NCBI GenBank assembly: GCA_013400115.1
Contig: VXBP01003483.1
Span: 186,001-250,000, forward strand
Direction: 5' to 3'
Length of the DNA: 64,000 nt
DNA from: Rhinopomastus cyanomelas
Taxonomy: Eukaryota > Chordata > Aves > Bucerotiformes > Rhinopomastidae
The translations under genes were made by a program, and so were the position numbers. The notes under the pieces were generated by a model. It was given only the letters and a program-made list of their open reading frames with translations, was not told the origin of the DNA and made no database searches. Numbering within the stretch: the stretch's first letter is position 1; every line of letters begins with the position of its first letter. Positions 47,262 to 59,100 of the stretch are shown piece after piece.

Positions 47262-48713
47262 TTAGATGAACAACATCTCCCCTATCATATACTGTCACAG
47301 CAGCAACTTCAAATAAAGCCATGAAAACACTTAGAGAAGTCATGTCTGTGACTAAGGACCTCACATTTAATTTACTTTGCAGTTCAACAATGGCCATGAC
47401 TGACATCCTCTCTGCTAAAGACATCGAATCTGCTCTCTCCAGCTGCCAGGGTAAGGAATGGTCTCTCTGCAGCCAGAAGATGCACATCATTTTTATGTCT
47501 GGAGATGACACGCCTATCCTTTGCTCCTTGGATTCCTTCCCCGGGACACCTCTCTCTTTGCCACATTACACAATAGACCCCTGGACTCAGAAAGTCTCAC
47601 AAGCACTTCTTTGCTGGGTAACGTTCCCCAAAATGCAGAGCAGCCCCTAAAGGAACACAAGGTCAGTTAGGGCTGGCTTCACTCTAAATGCTGGCACGTT
47701 TTCAAGACTTCTACTGAAGTCGGTTCCCTTTTCTTCCAAAGACAACCCTTGCACAATCAAGTGTCCTTTGGGAAGCAATGACCACTCCCAGGTCTCTCAA
47801 GAATTCCCCACCAAGATCAGACCAATATTACAAACAACTCGTTTAGCAGTGAATTAATCGTTCACTTTTCTACCAAATCCTTAACCGCAGTACGAACTAA
47901 GTGGAAATGAAGTCAGAATTAGGGGAGTTGCTCTGTAAGCCCCAGCAGCACCCTCTAAATACTCAGATTAATTGCATGTGACACATCCCATAAATCCTGA
48001 TAAAGCAGAATGTGCTTTGGAGCAGAAACTTTCAAACCAGCTGTAAGGCTATAGATGACCACAGGCACAGCATGAGGGGAACCTTCTTTTACTGCTGAAC
48101 CTTCTTTTTTCTGCTCCAGGGAAGAAGGGAAAGAGGAGCAGACTAATGCAGTAGGAGCAATTTCCCCAAAAAGGGAAAATGCTTAAAACAACCTCTGTTT
48201 CTTCCAGCTGATGATTCCTTCAACTACAAGTCTTTCTTCTCCATGGTTGGTTTATCCAAAAAAACTCCTGATCAGATAAAGCAAGTTTTTGGAATCCTTG
48301 ATCAGGACAAGAGTGGTTTCATTGAAGAAGAAGAGCTTCAGTAAGTACTGTTTAGCTGCTTTGTTTCTGTGCACAGTGCAAACCCCTGAACTTGTCTGGT
48401 GTACTAGAAGAAACATTATTTTAAAAATAAAAACACACTTCTTGTCTTTCCTTGAACCTGTGTGGATTTCCTCAGATACTAAGAGCAGGGCTGGCTTTTG
48501 GGCATGGGTAGTTTAAGACAATGATTAATAAATACCAACATGCCAAGGACATTTCAGAGAATCAAATTCAAGCTCTGCACTCTCTGTACTTCATTTCAGG
48601 TTGTTTTTGAAGAATTTCTCTGCAAGTGCCAGAGCACTCACTTCCGCAGAGACTAAAGCTTTCATGGCTGCAGGTGACACTGATGGTGATGGCAAAATTG
48701 GAGTGGAAGGTAA
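47262..48713 (+). repeat. duplicated / converted block, upstream copy
   Basis: This block aligns with 59101-60552 at a nearly constant offset of 11,839 bp, with small indels after about 48,070. It spans the 5' flank, exon 1, intron 1, exon 2, intron 2 and exon 3, and ends a few bases past the exon 3 donor. Up to 48070 there are only 5 mismatches in 809 bases; divergence is higher beyond that. Confidence 0.93.
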
Positions 48714-50008
48714 GATTTTGAAACTTGATAAACTTTGTGTTTTAAAATGCATGCACTTGGGGCTGCACTGGGAATATGGCACAAAGATTACATCCAAGTA
48801 CTCTGGTCTGTTACTTTCTGGAACCATTTTTATGGTAACAAATACTCCTTTATGTTCATAATTTTATTCCCATAATCTCAGTTGCAGCAACAGTTTACTC
48901 AGGCTCACTGTAAAGCCTGTTCTTCCAACCAGTAATATCTTTGGGTTTAGGTTTCCCATGTGTCTGATCCATAGGCTCACTGTGCTAGATTTTTAAAATG
49001 TCCTGAACACCTCTTCATTCTTTGAATTTCCATTTTGTCAATGGATGCTCCGCACTTCTAGCCATATGACAATTCCATTTTTAAACACACTTCCACCTAC
49101 ATAAACTTATTTCTTCATCTACCACTATGTGGTTAATCCAGTAATGCAGAACCAGACCGGCATTGTTTCTCAAGGCTAGAACTGCTGCAGTGCAGCACAG
49201 AACTCTGTGCTGGAGAATCATCTGCTAAACACAAACTCTACAGGGAAGTACTTCTCTGAGAAACTAAATGAAATTACTAAAGAAAACCTCACAGGGATGA
49301 TGCAGACTGGCCGGGATATTTCTTTCAGAAATTGCAGCAAAGGAAAACAGGACATGGTGCATCATAGATTAGAGATTAAGTCACTGAAAACAGGGCTGTC
49401 TCAGCTGAACTGGGACAGGTGGCAATAACTCTAACAGACACACGTGCTAATCTTAGCCAGAGTTTGGGAGGAGACAGAGAGAGACCCACTGTTGGAGGAA
49501 TCTGCTTTAGCAGCAGCTTTTGCAGCTCCTGTTTATGAGCCCCAAACAGGGCATTATCTTAGCCCTTAACCATTGAATCACCCTTTCTGAAATTACATCA
49601 CTGCTGGGATTTTTTTCTCTGTAATAACAAAACCAGAAAATCCCTGAAGTTGAAAGCTACAGTTTTGGACTAAATGACTCTCCACTTCCTTGGCTATTAT
49701 CAGAGTTTGTAATGGCTTAAAGATAGTTTACCTCTAACTCAGGATTTCCCGCAATATGGATTTACAGACATACGCCTCTCTGCACTTACTCTTTTTAAGG
49801 AGTGAAAAATCTGTTACGCCCCCAGAATCTCAGTTTAGCAGTAGCTTGTGCAGTGTTACAATAACTTTGGGAGCCCTCCACGGTTAGGAATTCAAGTAGT
49901 TTTTATCTATATTGTCTAAAGATGTTAAAAACCACTTTCATCTGGTTTTATTCCCTGCCTTTCTCCTTGTCTTCCTTGACAGAATTTCAGTCTCTGGTGA
50001 AGGCATAA
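47390..50008 (+). CDS. OCM: thymic parvalbumin / avian thymic hormone-like oncomodulin, copy 1
   Basis: Four coding exons: 47390-47450, 48208-48340, 48600-48709 and 49983-50008. All introns are GT-AG, with phases 1, 2 and 1, and together they encode 109 residues plus stop. The product is a small cytosolic Ca2+-binding protein of the beta-parvalbumin (oncomodulin) lineage. It begins [20 protein letters not shown], with Cys19 and 109 residues as expected for the family. Helices AB (to ~40) form the vestigial first EF-hand. The CD loop is residues 52-63 with ligands D52, D54, S56, F58 (backbone), E60 and E63. The EF loop is residues 91-102 with D91, D93, D95, K97 (backbone) and E102; all ligands are intact. 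The ATG is preceded by a good acceptor (TTTACTTTGCAG, exon from 47383), so at least one untranslated exon lies upstream. The paralogues bind Ca2+/Mg2+; in birds relatives occur in thymus and sensory hair cells. The closest known relative is avian thymic hormone rather than CPV3. No clear AATAAA was found after the stop. Confidence 0.95.
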
Positions 50009-52422
50009 AGAGCATTAGACCAAAGGCAACCTTGGACTGACTCTTCCAATTACCTCATCCAACAAGCACTTCGCACTCTGCATGTGTTTGTACATTTTTA
50101 TATTGTTTCAGGCATTAACAGTTGTCCATACATCAAGTTCACACACCGGATCGCTGAGAAATCTTGAAAGGCATCGCAATCAGCAGTACTGCTGCACTTC
50201 CATTGTAAAGGAGGCATGTTGTGGTTTTTAACTGCTCACAATATTGAAACTGTGGCTGGAAGAAGGGAGGAAAAAATTTTAAAAGAAAGAACAACTCGGG
50301 GGGGAAAGCTGCTTTTTAAATATTGTTTAGTTTTTCCATCCTCATACTTGCCAACATTGACTTGTCATAGTTTTGATGATCTTAAACAACGACATCTTTT
50401 AAGGCTTAATTGTACCAATTTCTTGGAGTTTTATTTCTGCTTGATTCTCTGATCCTTGAGGAAAAGCCATGCTAAGAATACATAATATTTTACATTAAGT
50501 CCCAACTCTCAAAATATGAGAAAAAAAAAAGTAAGAGGAGTTGACACATAGCTCAAAGCATGGAATACGTCTGCGGGTAATTTTACAAAATGAAGTACTA
50601 GGCTACAGTATGTATCATCGGAATGTGTTTATGGCCTGAGCTGTAACTCTCCCTTAAGAAGATTTCTCTTTCATGAAATCTAAGGCAGCTGTGAGATAGA
50701 GGAGAAGGGTCTAATCCCAACTCTGACACTGTCACAAGTCACCATAGTCCCCTGATAACACAGACCCCAGCCAGGCCTTGGAGGATTTTCTGTGAATCAT
50801 GAACATATTGCTAATTGTCTGTTAATATGTACAAAACAGTAATACTTTGCCATATTTGTGAATTTCTGTTTCCTACTGATGAAACAATAGACAGTTCTGC
50901 TGTTTGACTACTATAAGGCCCTGTTATTATCTAATGGCCATTACTCAATTTGTATGACGGCTCATGACTCAATAACCCCGTAATCCACCATATTATCTTT
51001 CCTTTGGTAAGTGTCTGACAGGACTTAGAGCCAGTTAATGCATTGTCTTCATTAATGGATAAAGTAAATAATGTTAATGTTTAAATGCAGAGCACAGCAG
51101 ATGTTGTAAATCTCTAGCTGAGTGGGTTGGAAACTTCCCCACCAACACGTAGTTGTCTCCTTTCCCATCTACCATGACGTGGTTCCAGCTCACAAGCAGA
51201 CTGTAATTTTAATACTCCTCACTCAAACTGGTTGGTAATTATAACACTATTTGGCAGCTGTTTTGAAAAAGAGCAGAAACGAAGCCTTCTGGAACTTTTA
51301 TGTAACATTCAGTGTTGGCATTTCCACAAACTGCACGATGATTAGGCGAGGCAAGCACAGCTCACTCATACCCAGGCAAGTAAGAGAGCTGTTAGGCACA
51401 TCTAAGGCAGCTAATGCAACAGAGGACTTCTAGCAATCACACGCACTGAAGCCTTTGCAGAATTATAATGAATACAGATCCCAACTCTATGCCCATCGCC
51501 TTTGATGTTAAATCAGGGTTTATATTCTAGCTGCTGCTAATTGCAGCACGGAAATATTTTGCATAATTATGAGACTCTATTGGTTCCTTTTACCTCACTC
51601 ATTTTCCTATCAGCTGAATTAGAAAGCCCAGAGCAATCCGGATGTGCAGCAACATACAGATGTAACATCTACATTAGCTCTTCACACTGCTAATCACTAA
51701 CATACCATGTCACTACTTTGCAAGCAGATGGCACACACAATGCCCCAAGTGACAGACCTGATAGGACATTCCTAGCACGGCTGGAAGTGCCCTGTGGAAT
51801 GCAAGAAACGCAAGACTGCATAGTAGCCCATCCTGTATTTCAGAGATGTTCAACAACTGCACAGCACTGCCTTCTCTTGTCACTGAATTCCAGTCCTTCC
51901 AAGAATCAGCCAATTCCTGTGGATGCTGCAATTTCATGCACAACTTAAGAGAATCTTGTTTATAAGGAAATCTGTTTGTCTTAAACAGTAACTTGGGTGA
52001 GAAGATGAGTTTTAAATCTAATTAAAATTGTCCAACCATTTTATTAGAATGAATTGCAATAAAACTCCAGAAAGTCCCCAAATTCAAAAAAAGGCTACTG
52101 ACTATTCAGCAAAAAACACCACCTAGCTCCTCTTAAGTCTTTTGTTGGCTCTAGGATCCACATTTTTAAAGTTAACAAAACTACAAGAGCATATTTTTTT
52201 ACCTAAAGGAAACAAATTCAAAAAATGCAGAGTTTTCTTGGGAGGTTCATTTCAGTTGAGCCAGCAGCAGCCTTTCATTTTCTTAGGAAGTATTGGAGTG
52301 TTCTCTGAATTTGACAGTATCATTGCCCTAGAGAAAACCTTTGATTGCAGAATGTCTGTGTGGATGCCATCTGAATCAGTAAAGAGACAAATGGTGATAT
52401 CATCATGTTACTACAATTAAGG
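50009..52422. other. 3' UTR of copy 1, then intergenic DNA
   Basis: The 3' UTR starts at 50009. No canonical AATAAA occurs in the next several hundred bases; an AATACA variant at about 50476 is a weak candidate. Beyond that no exon or repeat is recognised. Confidence 0.4.
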
Positions 52423-52500
52423 TACAGAATCAGAGAGTAATTAATGCTGGAAAGGATCTCTGGAGGTCTCAGGTCCAATCACTTCCTTTGCATCAGACTT
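52423..52500 (-). mobile_element. old CR1 3'-end fragment
   Basis: 'tacagaatcagagagtaatt' and 'ctggaaaggatctctggagg', then 'caggtccaatcacttccttt', correspond to a decayed CR1 tail in minus orientation. Confidence 0.6.
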
Positions 52501-53635
52501 TCATGGATGAAAAACATGAATAAAACACTGCTGAGTACAGTTAAACAGCTACAACTGTATGAGCAGTTTAATCTCTAATTCTCAGAATACTTCTTGTGAA
52601 ATAAAGATGTACTATGATCTCTTTAAGTGAGAATGAAACACAAAGAAAGTTCTGTCCTACGGAAGCTCTTAGACAACAGATATAGAGGGCCAAGGTGTTG
52701 AACCCAGTATCCTAAACCTACCCTAGTGCTCTAGCCACTGAATCCAACAGCTCTCTCAAACTAAAGTTTTGGGTTGTGTTGATAAAGGAGGAGAATCATG
52801 TGTAAGATAAAATCACCTGGTATTTAGAGGAAGCTGGCTGTCTGGCTGTCTCCTAACTTCGTGTTGCTTTGGAAGTCCCAAGCGAGAGCTAGCTGTAAAC
52901 TTCAGATTCAGTTTCAGCTCTCCAGTTGTTTAAGACCTCACAGTCACCTTGTAATGAGTAAGAGAGCACAGAAAGGGCAAGGGGATGTCAGAACACTTAT
53001 TGCACACACAGACTGGTAAAGTTTCTTCTTTGAGTTAGCAGCCAACTCCTATGGAAAATCTTTGATGCAGCATCCTCAGAGGTCCCTGGAGCTCTTCACA
53101 TAAACAGTGTGGGCAGAGGGGGCCAAGGCTGGATTAATTTCCTGGAATGGGTTACTAAAACAGATACACTTTGATTTAATCCCTGAACAGACATGTACCT
53201 AACATTTTCATGCTTAATTGTTTGTATATTTTAAAATAATTTAATAAGAGGATGCCATGGAATATGAACTAATTTAAAGTGTTCACATGTTATGGAACTT
53301 AATTACCACTTTACTTTTCCTTGCAAAACTTTCTGGTACACCTTCTATTCCAAAGGTCTATAAAGCACACGATGCAAACACTTTACTCACATTAGTTTCA
53401 TCACGACTTGATATTAATCAATTTCCTAGATACCTTCTGCTCTAACTCCCAGGACTCCAGAGCAAATTGACGTTATATTCACACTGATCTTCCTAACAGA
53501 CTGTCATCTTTGGCCAGCATAAAAATAAAAGCAGTAAAACCTGGTTTAGTTAGACAGCAAACACAACCTGTTCTTCCCATCATCATTAAGAGAAAGTCCT
53601 CTGGAATTATTTCTGAGTTTTCACTTTAGTCTGTA
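52501..53635. other. non-coding intergenic stretch
   Basis: AT-rich, nothing recognised. Confidence 0.35.
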
Positions 53636-55215
53636 CATAGAATAATAGAATGGTTTGGGTTAGCAGGCTAAACAACCCCAGTTCTCTCAGCTGCTCCTCA
53701 TAGACTTCAACAGCTTCATTACCTTTCTCAAGCACCTCAGTGTCTTTCTCATAGTGAGGTACCCAAAACTGAACACAGGACTCAAGATGTGGCCTCACCA
53801 GTGCCGAGTGCAGGGGGACAATCACTTCCTTATTCCTGCTGGCCACACCATATCTAACACAAGCCAGGATTCCATTTGGCTTCTTGACCACCTCAGCACA
53901 CTGCTGGGTCATATTTAACTGGCTGTTGACCAACAGCCCCAAGTCCTTTTCTGATATACAATTCTCCAGATGCTGTTCCCCAAGTCCATAGCATTGTATG
54001 AGGCTGTTGTGATCCAAGTGGAGGACTTGGCACTTGGCCTTGCTAAACCCCATGCTATTTGCCCTGGTCCCTTGATCCAGGCTGTTCAGGTCCCTCAGTA
54101 AAGGCTCCCTGCCTTTAAGCAGATCGACACATTCACCCAATTTGTTGTCATTTGCAGACTTACTGAGGCTGCACTCAATCCCCCCATCCAAGTCACTGAT
54201 AGAGATAATAAACAGGACTGGCCTCAGTACTAAGCCCCAGAGAACAGTGACTGCACGCCAGTGAACGGATTTAACCGTTCACCACCACTTTTTAGGCTCA
54301 CCCATTCAACCAGTTTTTCATCCAGAGAACACTATACTCATCCAAGCCTTAAGCAGCCAGTTTCTCCAGGAGAATGGTGTAGAAAATGGTGTCAAAGACT
54401 TTACTGGAGTCCAGACAGACAACATTCACAGTCCCTCCCTCATCCAACAAGCAGGTCATCTCACTGTGGAAGGAGGTCAGATTAGTCAGGTAGGATCTGC
54501 CTTCCATCAACCCATGCTGACTGGCCCTGATCACCTGATTGTCCTGTATGGGCCATATGACAGCACTTAAAGATTACCTGCTCCACAACATTCCCAATCA
54601 CCAAGGTCAGACTGACAGGTCTATAGTTTCCCTGGGTCCTCCTGGCCTTTTCTTGCAGATTACATTTGCTAACCTCCAACTGACTGGGTCCTCCCGGCTT
54701 AGACAGGACTGCTGGCAAATGATGGATAGCGGCTTGGTGAGCACTCCTGCCAGCTCCCTCAGCATCCATGGGTGGATCGAAGTGGCACAACAGGTCACTG
54801 ATCATTTCCTCAGGGATCATGGGGCCTGCCTTCTGCTTCCCATCTCTCCCAGTTCAGAAGGCTGAGCACTCAGCGAACAACTGGTCTTACTGACAGAGAC
54901 TGAATCATAGAAGACATTAAGTACCTCAATGTTTTCCGCATCCTTTATCACTATATTTCCCCCAATTTCCAGTAAAGGATGGAGATTCTCCTTGGCCCTC
55001 TTTTTGCTGTTAATATAGTTACAGAAGCACTTCTAATTGTCTTTTATAGCAGTGGCCAGACTGTTCTAGTTGGGCTTTGGTCTTTGAAATTTTCTCCCTG
55101 CACAGCCTCACAAAAAAACCTTGTGTCCTTCTGAAGTGCCCTCCCCTTCTTCCACAGGCCACAGACTGTCCTTTTCTTCCTGAGCTCCAGCCAAAGCGCT
55201 TTTTAGCCAGGCTAG
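53636..55215 (-). mobile_element. old CR1 LINE, longest copy in window
   Basis: On the minus strand, going downstream, it includes the ORF2 segment between endonuclease and RT (about 55200-54900). It then covers the N-terminal RT blocks (GNYRPVSLTLVIGNVVEQVI at ~54640; VVCLDSSKVFDTIFYTILLEK at ~54370) and the thumb region (CISEKDLGLLVNSQLNMTQQC at ~53900; [20 protein letters not shown] at ~53780). The tail at 53636 has lost its usual last ~100 bp. Several stops and frameshifts make it inactive. About 1.6 kb remains. It is more diverged than the 20.4-kb and 33-kb copies and of another subfamily. Confidence 0.88.
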
Positions 55216-55220
55216 TGTCT

Positions 55221-55960
55221 TAGAATCATAGAATCACAGAATCATAGAATCATCATGGCTGGAAAGGACCTCCAGGGTCATGAGTCCAACCTTTTCTCCT
55301 AGTGTCTAACTGCTAGGCCATATCCCTAAGCGCTGCATCTACTCATTCCTTAAACACCTCCAGGGATGGTGACATCACCACCTCCCTGGGTAATCCATTC
55401 CAGTATCTAATCACCCTCTCAGTAAAGAATTTCTTTCTAACATCCAATCTAAACCTCTCCTGACACAACTGAGGCCATTTCCCCTCGTCCTATCATCACC
55501 AATTTGAGAGAAGAGACCAACACCAGCCTTGCTACAACCTCCTTTAAGGTAGTTGTAGAGGGCAATAAGGTCCCCTCTCAGTCTTCTCTTCTTCAGCCTC
55601 AACAACCCCAGCTCCCTCAGCCTCTCCTCATAGGGCATGTCCTCCAGCCCCTTCACCAACTTGGTTGCCCTTCTTTGGACTCGTTCCAGCACCTCAATGT
55701 CCTTCCTGTATTGTGGTGACCAAAACTGGACACAGTACTCAAGGTGCAGTCTCAAGTGCCGAGTATAGGGGCACAATCACCTTCCTGCTCCTACTGGTCA
55801 TGCCGTTTCTGATACAGGCCAGGATGCCATTGGCCTTCTTGGCCACCTGGGCACATTGCTGGCTCATGTTCAGCCGGCTGTCAATTAACACCCCCAGGTC
55901 CCTCTCCACCAGGCAGCTCTCCAGCCACTCTTCTCCCAAGAGTCTTCCACTCCACTGGCT
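55221..55960 (-). mobile_element. CR1 LINE 3' part adjoining the previous copy
   Basis: A run of octamers (TAGAATCA-type) at 55221-55254 starts a second minus-strand CR1. It carries the tail ('ctggaaaggacctccagggtcatgag') and the C-terminal ORF2 frame (121 codons open, 55411-55776, [21 protein letters not shown]). The thumb motif ([23 protein letters not shown]) is at ~55850-55900. It is of yet another subfamily, with the tail 'ctggaaaggacctccagggtc'. Confidence 0.88.
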
Positions 55961-56587
55961 CATCTTATGGCACACTGGCCTAGCTTGTTCTTGTGCCTTT
56001 AATATTTCCCTCTTAAAGAACATACATCCTTCCTGGACTCCTTTGTCCTTCAGTGGGAGGGACTTTGCTTCCCCATTCTTGCAGTCCATAGACTCAGGAA
56101 AAGTGGGAAAAGCATGTACTCAAGACTAAGGGAAAACAGTTGCTGAGCTCCTCATCCTTCTCTTCATCTGGTGTTCCCAGCTTGCCAGCCTTGCTCTCTA
56201 GGGGAGAGGGAAGTGTGCTTTCTTTGACCTCCCAGTCTTTCGAGTGATCTGGTAGACTATATGTTTTTTCTTTCATCTGTTCCTTCCTCGCTCTTCCTTG
56301 CTCATGAGCGTCCACGTGTTGGCCCGTTCTTAGTCTCAGCTCCTCGGTTTTCTCTGACGCCAGGTAGCCCCAGGGAGATTTGACAGCCGGCCTTGCCTGT
56401 CTTTGGCGCCATCTACAGGCAAGCTCTGGTTTGCCACAGGAATGCTCAAGAACTCTTAGGATTGGGATTCCTGATCCAGTGCAGCTTCCTCACAAGCATC
56501 ATTTCTTGAACGTTCACTAATTCCAGCACAAGTATCGGATCCCCTTTGATCCCATTGATAATCTCTCGATTATCTCCTACAAATGTG
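55961..56587. other. uncertain stretch, possibly CR1-derived
   Basis: 'ttcctggactcctttgtccttcag' near 56030 is a phrase I associate with avian CR1-derived DNA, but no frame is preserved. The region from 56100 to 56587 shows nothing else recognisable. Confidence 0.35.
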
Positions 56588-57328
56588 AACTACAGACCGG
56601 TCAGCCTCACCTCCATCCCAGGAAAGGTGATGGAACCGTTTGTCCTAGAGGCTGTCTCCAGGCACATCGAGGACAAGGGGGTCATTAGGGACAGTCAGCA
56701 TGGCTATACAATGGGAAAGTCGTGCTTGACCAACCTGATAGCCTTTTATGAGGGCATCACCAGGTGGGTAGGTGATGGTAGAGTGGCAGGTGTGGTCTGT
56801 CTTGACTTGAGTAAGGCATTTGACACAGTCTCACACAGCATCCTCGCAGACAAACTGAGGCAGTGTGGACTAGATTTTCGGGTAGTGAGGTGGATCATGA
56901 ACTGGCTGCAGGATAGAAGTCAGAGTGTAGTGGTCAATGGGACAGAGTCTAGTTGGAGGTCTGTATCTAGTGGAGTGCCCCAGGGGTCGGAGCTGGGACC
57001 NTAATGTCTATAAATATGTGAGGAGTGGGTGTCAGGAGGATGGAGCCAGGCTCTTCTCAATGTTATCTGGTGATAGGACAAGGGGCAATGGGTGTAAGCT
57101 GGAACATAGGAGGTTCCACATAAATACATGAAGGAACTTCTTCACAGTGAGGGTGATGGAGCATTGGAACAGGCTGCCCAGGGAGGTTGTGGAGTCTCCT
57201 TCTCTGGAGACATTCAAAACACACCCGGATATGTTCCTGTGCGACTTGGTCTAGGTGAATCTGCTGTGGCAGGGGATTGCATTAGGTAGTCTTTCGAGGT
57301 CCCTTCCAATCCCTAATGATTCTATGAC
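56588..57328 (+). mobile_element. CR1 LINE, RT joined to 3' end across an N
   Basis: Positions 56588-57000 hold a continuous RT frame: NYRPVSLTSIPGKVMEPFV, DSQHGYTMGKSCLTNLIAFY, VVCLDLSKAFDTVSHSILAD and SSGVPQGS. The single N at 57001 follows. After it the sequence is the far C-terminus ([20 protein letters not shown]) and the 3' UTR with the tail ending at 57328. The part between GVPQGS and NVYKYVR, including the catalytic A-D-D box and thumb, is missing (several hundred bp in other CR1 copies). The N therefore probably marks an assembly gap or join rather than an ambiguous base. Confidence 0.9.
57001..57001. other. single N, probable assembly gap
   Basis: The only N in the window. It separates CR1 segments that are far apart in intact copies. 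Confidence 0.85.
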
Positions 57329-57329
57329 A

Positions 57330-57971
57330 TGACACCATCCGATGTTTATAGTTACTACTAAGGACAGTATGTAGCAAGGCTCTTGCTTTTCCCCCATGGG
57401 AAACAAGGTCACAGCTAATCCTGTGTATTGCGTTGGGATACCACAAAGCAAGAGGTTGCACCTGCAGGTCAAGACAGGACAGATGATCCCAAATTGACCA
57501 ACAAGGTATTGCAGCCATAGACGTCATATTTGGTATAAAGCTGAGTGATCTCAAGAGTCAACTCCTGTTCCTCAACAGCCAGGATCTGAGAGAGACTCTG
57601 TCCATTCTGCCCTCAATCCCAATCTGTGCTTCTCTTGATAATCCAGTTTCAGAATCTACGTCCTGTATTCAGTTCCCATCTGCCACTAAATCCACCTGGG
57701 ACTTCTCCAGTGCCTGCCTCAAAGCACTACAGGTGAGGTGATGTGATGTGCCCATCAGGGCAGTTGGGTTCAGTATTGGGTTTGTATATATTTTTATGTG
57801 TTTCATGTAATCATTATTCTCATTACAACAGTTTTAGAATTCTTTTTCAATCGGTAAGTTTCTCTCCCTTACTCCCTTTCTCTTCCCCCTTGGCAAGGCA
57901 GAGAGATTAATAGAGATTAAAAGAGATTAATAATTTTTGCCTAGTGGCCAGCCCAGCTGTAACCCTTAACA
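57330..57971 (+). mobile_element. probable solo LTR, ERVL-like
   Basis: About 640 bp starting TGACACC and ending CTTAACA, with LTR-like order. An upstream U3-like part has a 'accaacaag' segment and a TATA motif (GGTATAAAG, about 57531). A pyrimidine-rich R/U5-like part follows ('ctctcccttactccctttctcttccccctt') and then an 'agagattaat' array. That order resembles avian ERVL-type LTRs. No internal retroviral gene flanks it, so it would be a solo LTR. No target duplication was found and the ends are estimates. It also abuts the CR1 tail directly. Confidence 0.5.
57902..57931 (+). repeat. 10-bp tandem repeat, 3 copies
   Basis: AGAGATTAAT, AGAGATTAAA, AGAGATTAAT in tandem, inside the putative LTR. 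Confidence 0.8.
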
Positions 57972-59046
57972 AATTCCCATAAGAGTTACTTGCTCAACTG
58001 ATCTTACGTGGTCCCAAAAGCTTTGCTTTCACAGTGTTCTATTTACCACACCGCATAAGTGCTGAATAATAAAGTCAGCACTTATCCTAATCATTCTTCT
58101 CGTAAAGAAATAAAGAAAATAAGATGCGCGAGATCAAGAGCTTTTTCTGCTTTTCATGAATGTAATTCCTGAAAGACAGCAGCTTTATGTTATATTGGCC
58201 AAGTGTTTGGCTTTATTTTAAATTTAATGGTATTACTCAAATATTACTTAAATCTACAGCGATGCACATTTATGTGCGTGTGCTTGTGGAATGATCTCGT
58301 GCTGACTTTTCTCTTATGACTGGTAAGAGAAAAGCCACAGCTCCAGCTTTGCTACTGATTGAATCCTTACAGGAGTCTATTTTTTCAGTACAGAAAGAAC
58401 TCATACCAGAGATCTCACTGCTCAGTTTCCTTCCTTAGCACTAACATGGACACTCCTGTGTGCTCCTAAACACCTGACAGCCTTCATTCTGTAAATGGAT
58501 ATGTTTATTATGATGATTTAAAATGCATACCATGCAATGAATTAATACTGAGCAAATGTCTTAAACATTAGATATTCATAGTCTCAGCAGCTGGGTAGCC
58601 AAAGTCTATATATCTGCTTATTAATCAAACTTTGAGTTCATCTAAAATGAAAATTTTTATCTGTGAGGTTCTACTTGTATGTCAGATATATCTATTACAA
58701 ACATTACCAGTATTATCAGACTGTTAGGGGCAGTCGTAGGAGCAATGTTTCACGGGTGATTCCCATCAGGACCAGGCCCTTGAAAGTGTATCACGAAGAC
58801 GTCCACTGTTTGCTGCCACTAGGCAATAAAACCAAATGTATATTTTTTAATTCTCAGATTCAAAATCATTCACTAGACTAAAAACAGGTACAAGCTGAGA
58901 AGATCTCCTTTGTTGGGCACTAAATTCTATATATTGCCTAAACCAACAAACATATTCCTTTGGGATGCAAATATCAATCTGATTAACTGGCAGCTCTTGG
59001 CAACAACAGTAACTTACCTGCTGGGGTATCCAAGCCATCACATGGC
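57972..59046. other. non-coding region upstream of copy 2
   Basis: AT-rich; no repeat or exon recognised. Confidence 0.35.
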
Positions 59047-59054
59047 TATAAAAG
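59047..59054 (+). promoter_or_regulatory. candidate TATA box of second parvalbumin gene
   Basis: TATAAAAG, a consensus TATA box, lies 182 bp before the ATG. A start about 30 bp downstream would give an unspliced 5' UTR containing short upstream ATGs. Alternatively the gene uses a distant untranslated exon joined at the conserved acceptor (59220-59221). Nothing like this TATA lies at the same place in copy 1. Confidence 0.3.
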
Positions 59055-59100
59055 TTCTGTAAAAGATTGAGACTTCTTATACAGTAAACTCCACTGACAT

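Noticed and set aside
47321..47650. 109-codon frame through exon 1 of parvalbumin copy 1 (and its twin at 59160-59489)
   Set aside because: It is the true exon 1 frame or a shifted one read past the splice donor into intron 1. Its length of 109 codons matches parvalbumin only by coincidence.
50009..59046. Possible third parvalbumin copy or pseudogene between the two genes
   Set aside because: I looked for EF-loop patterns such as DxDxSGxI and DxDGDGKIG on both strands and found only the two described genes.
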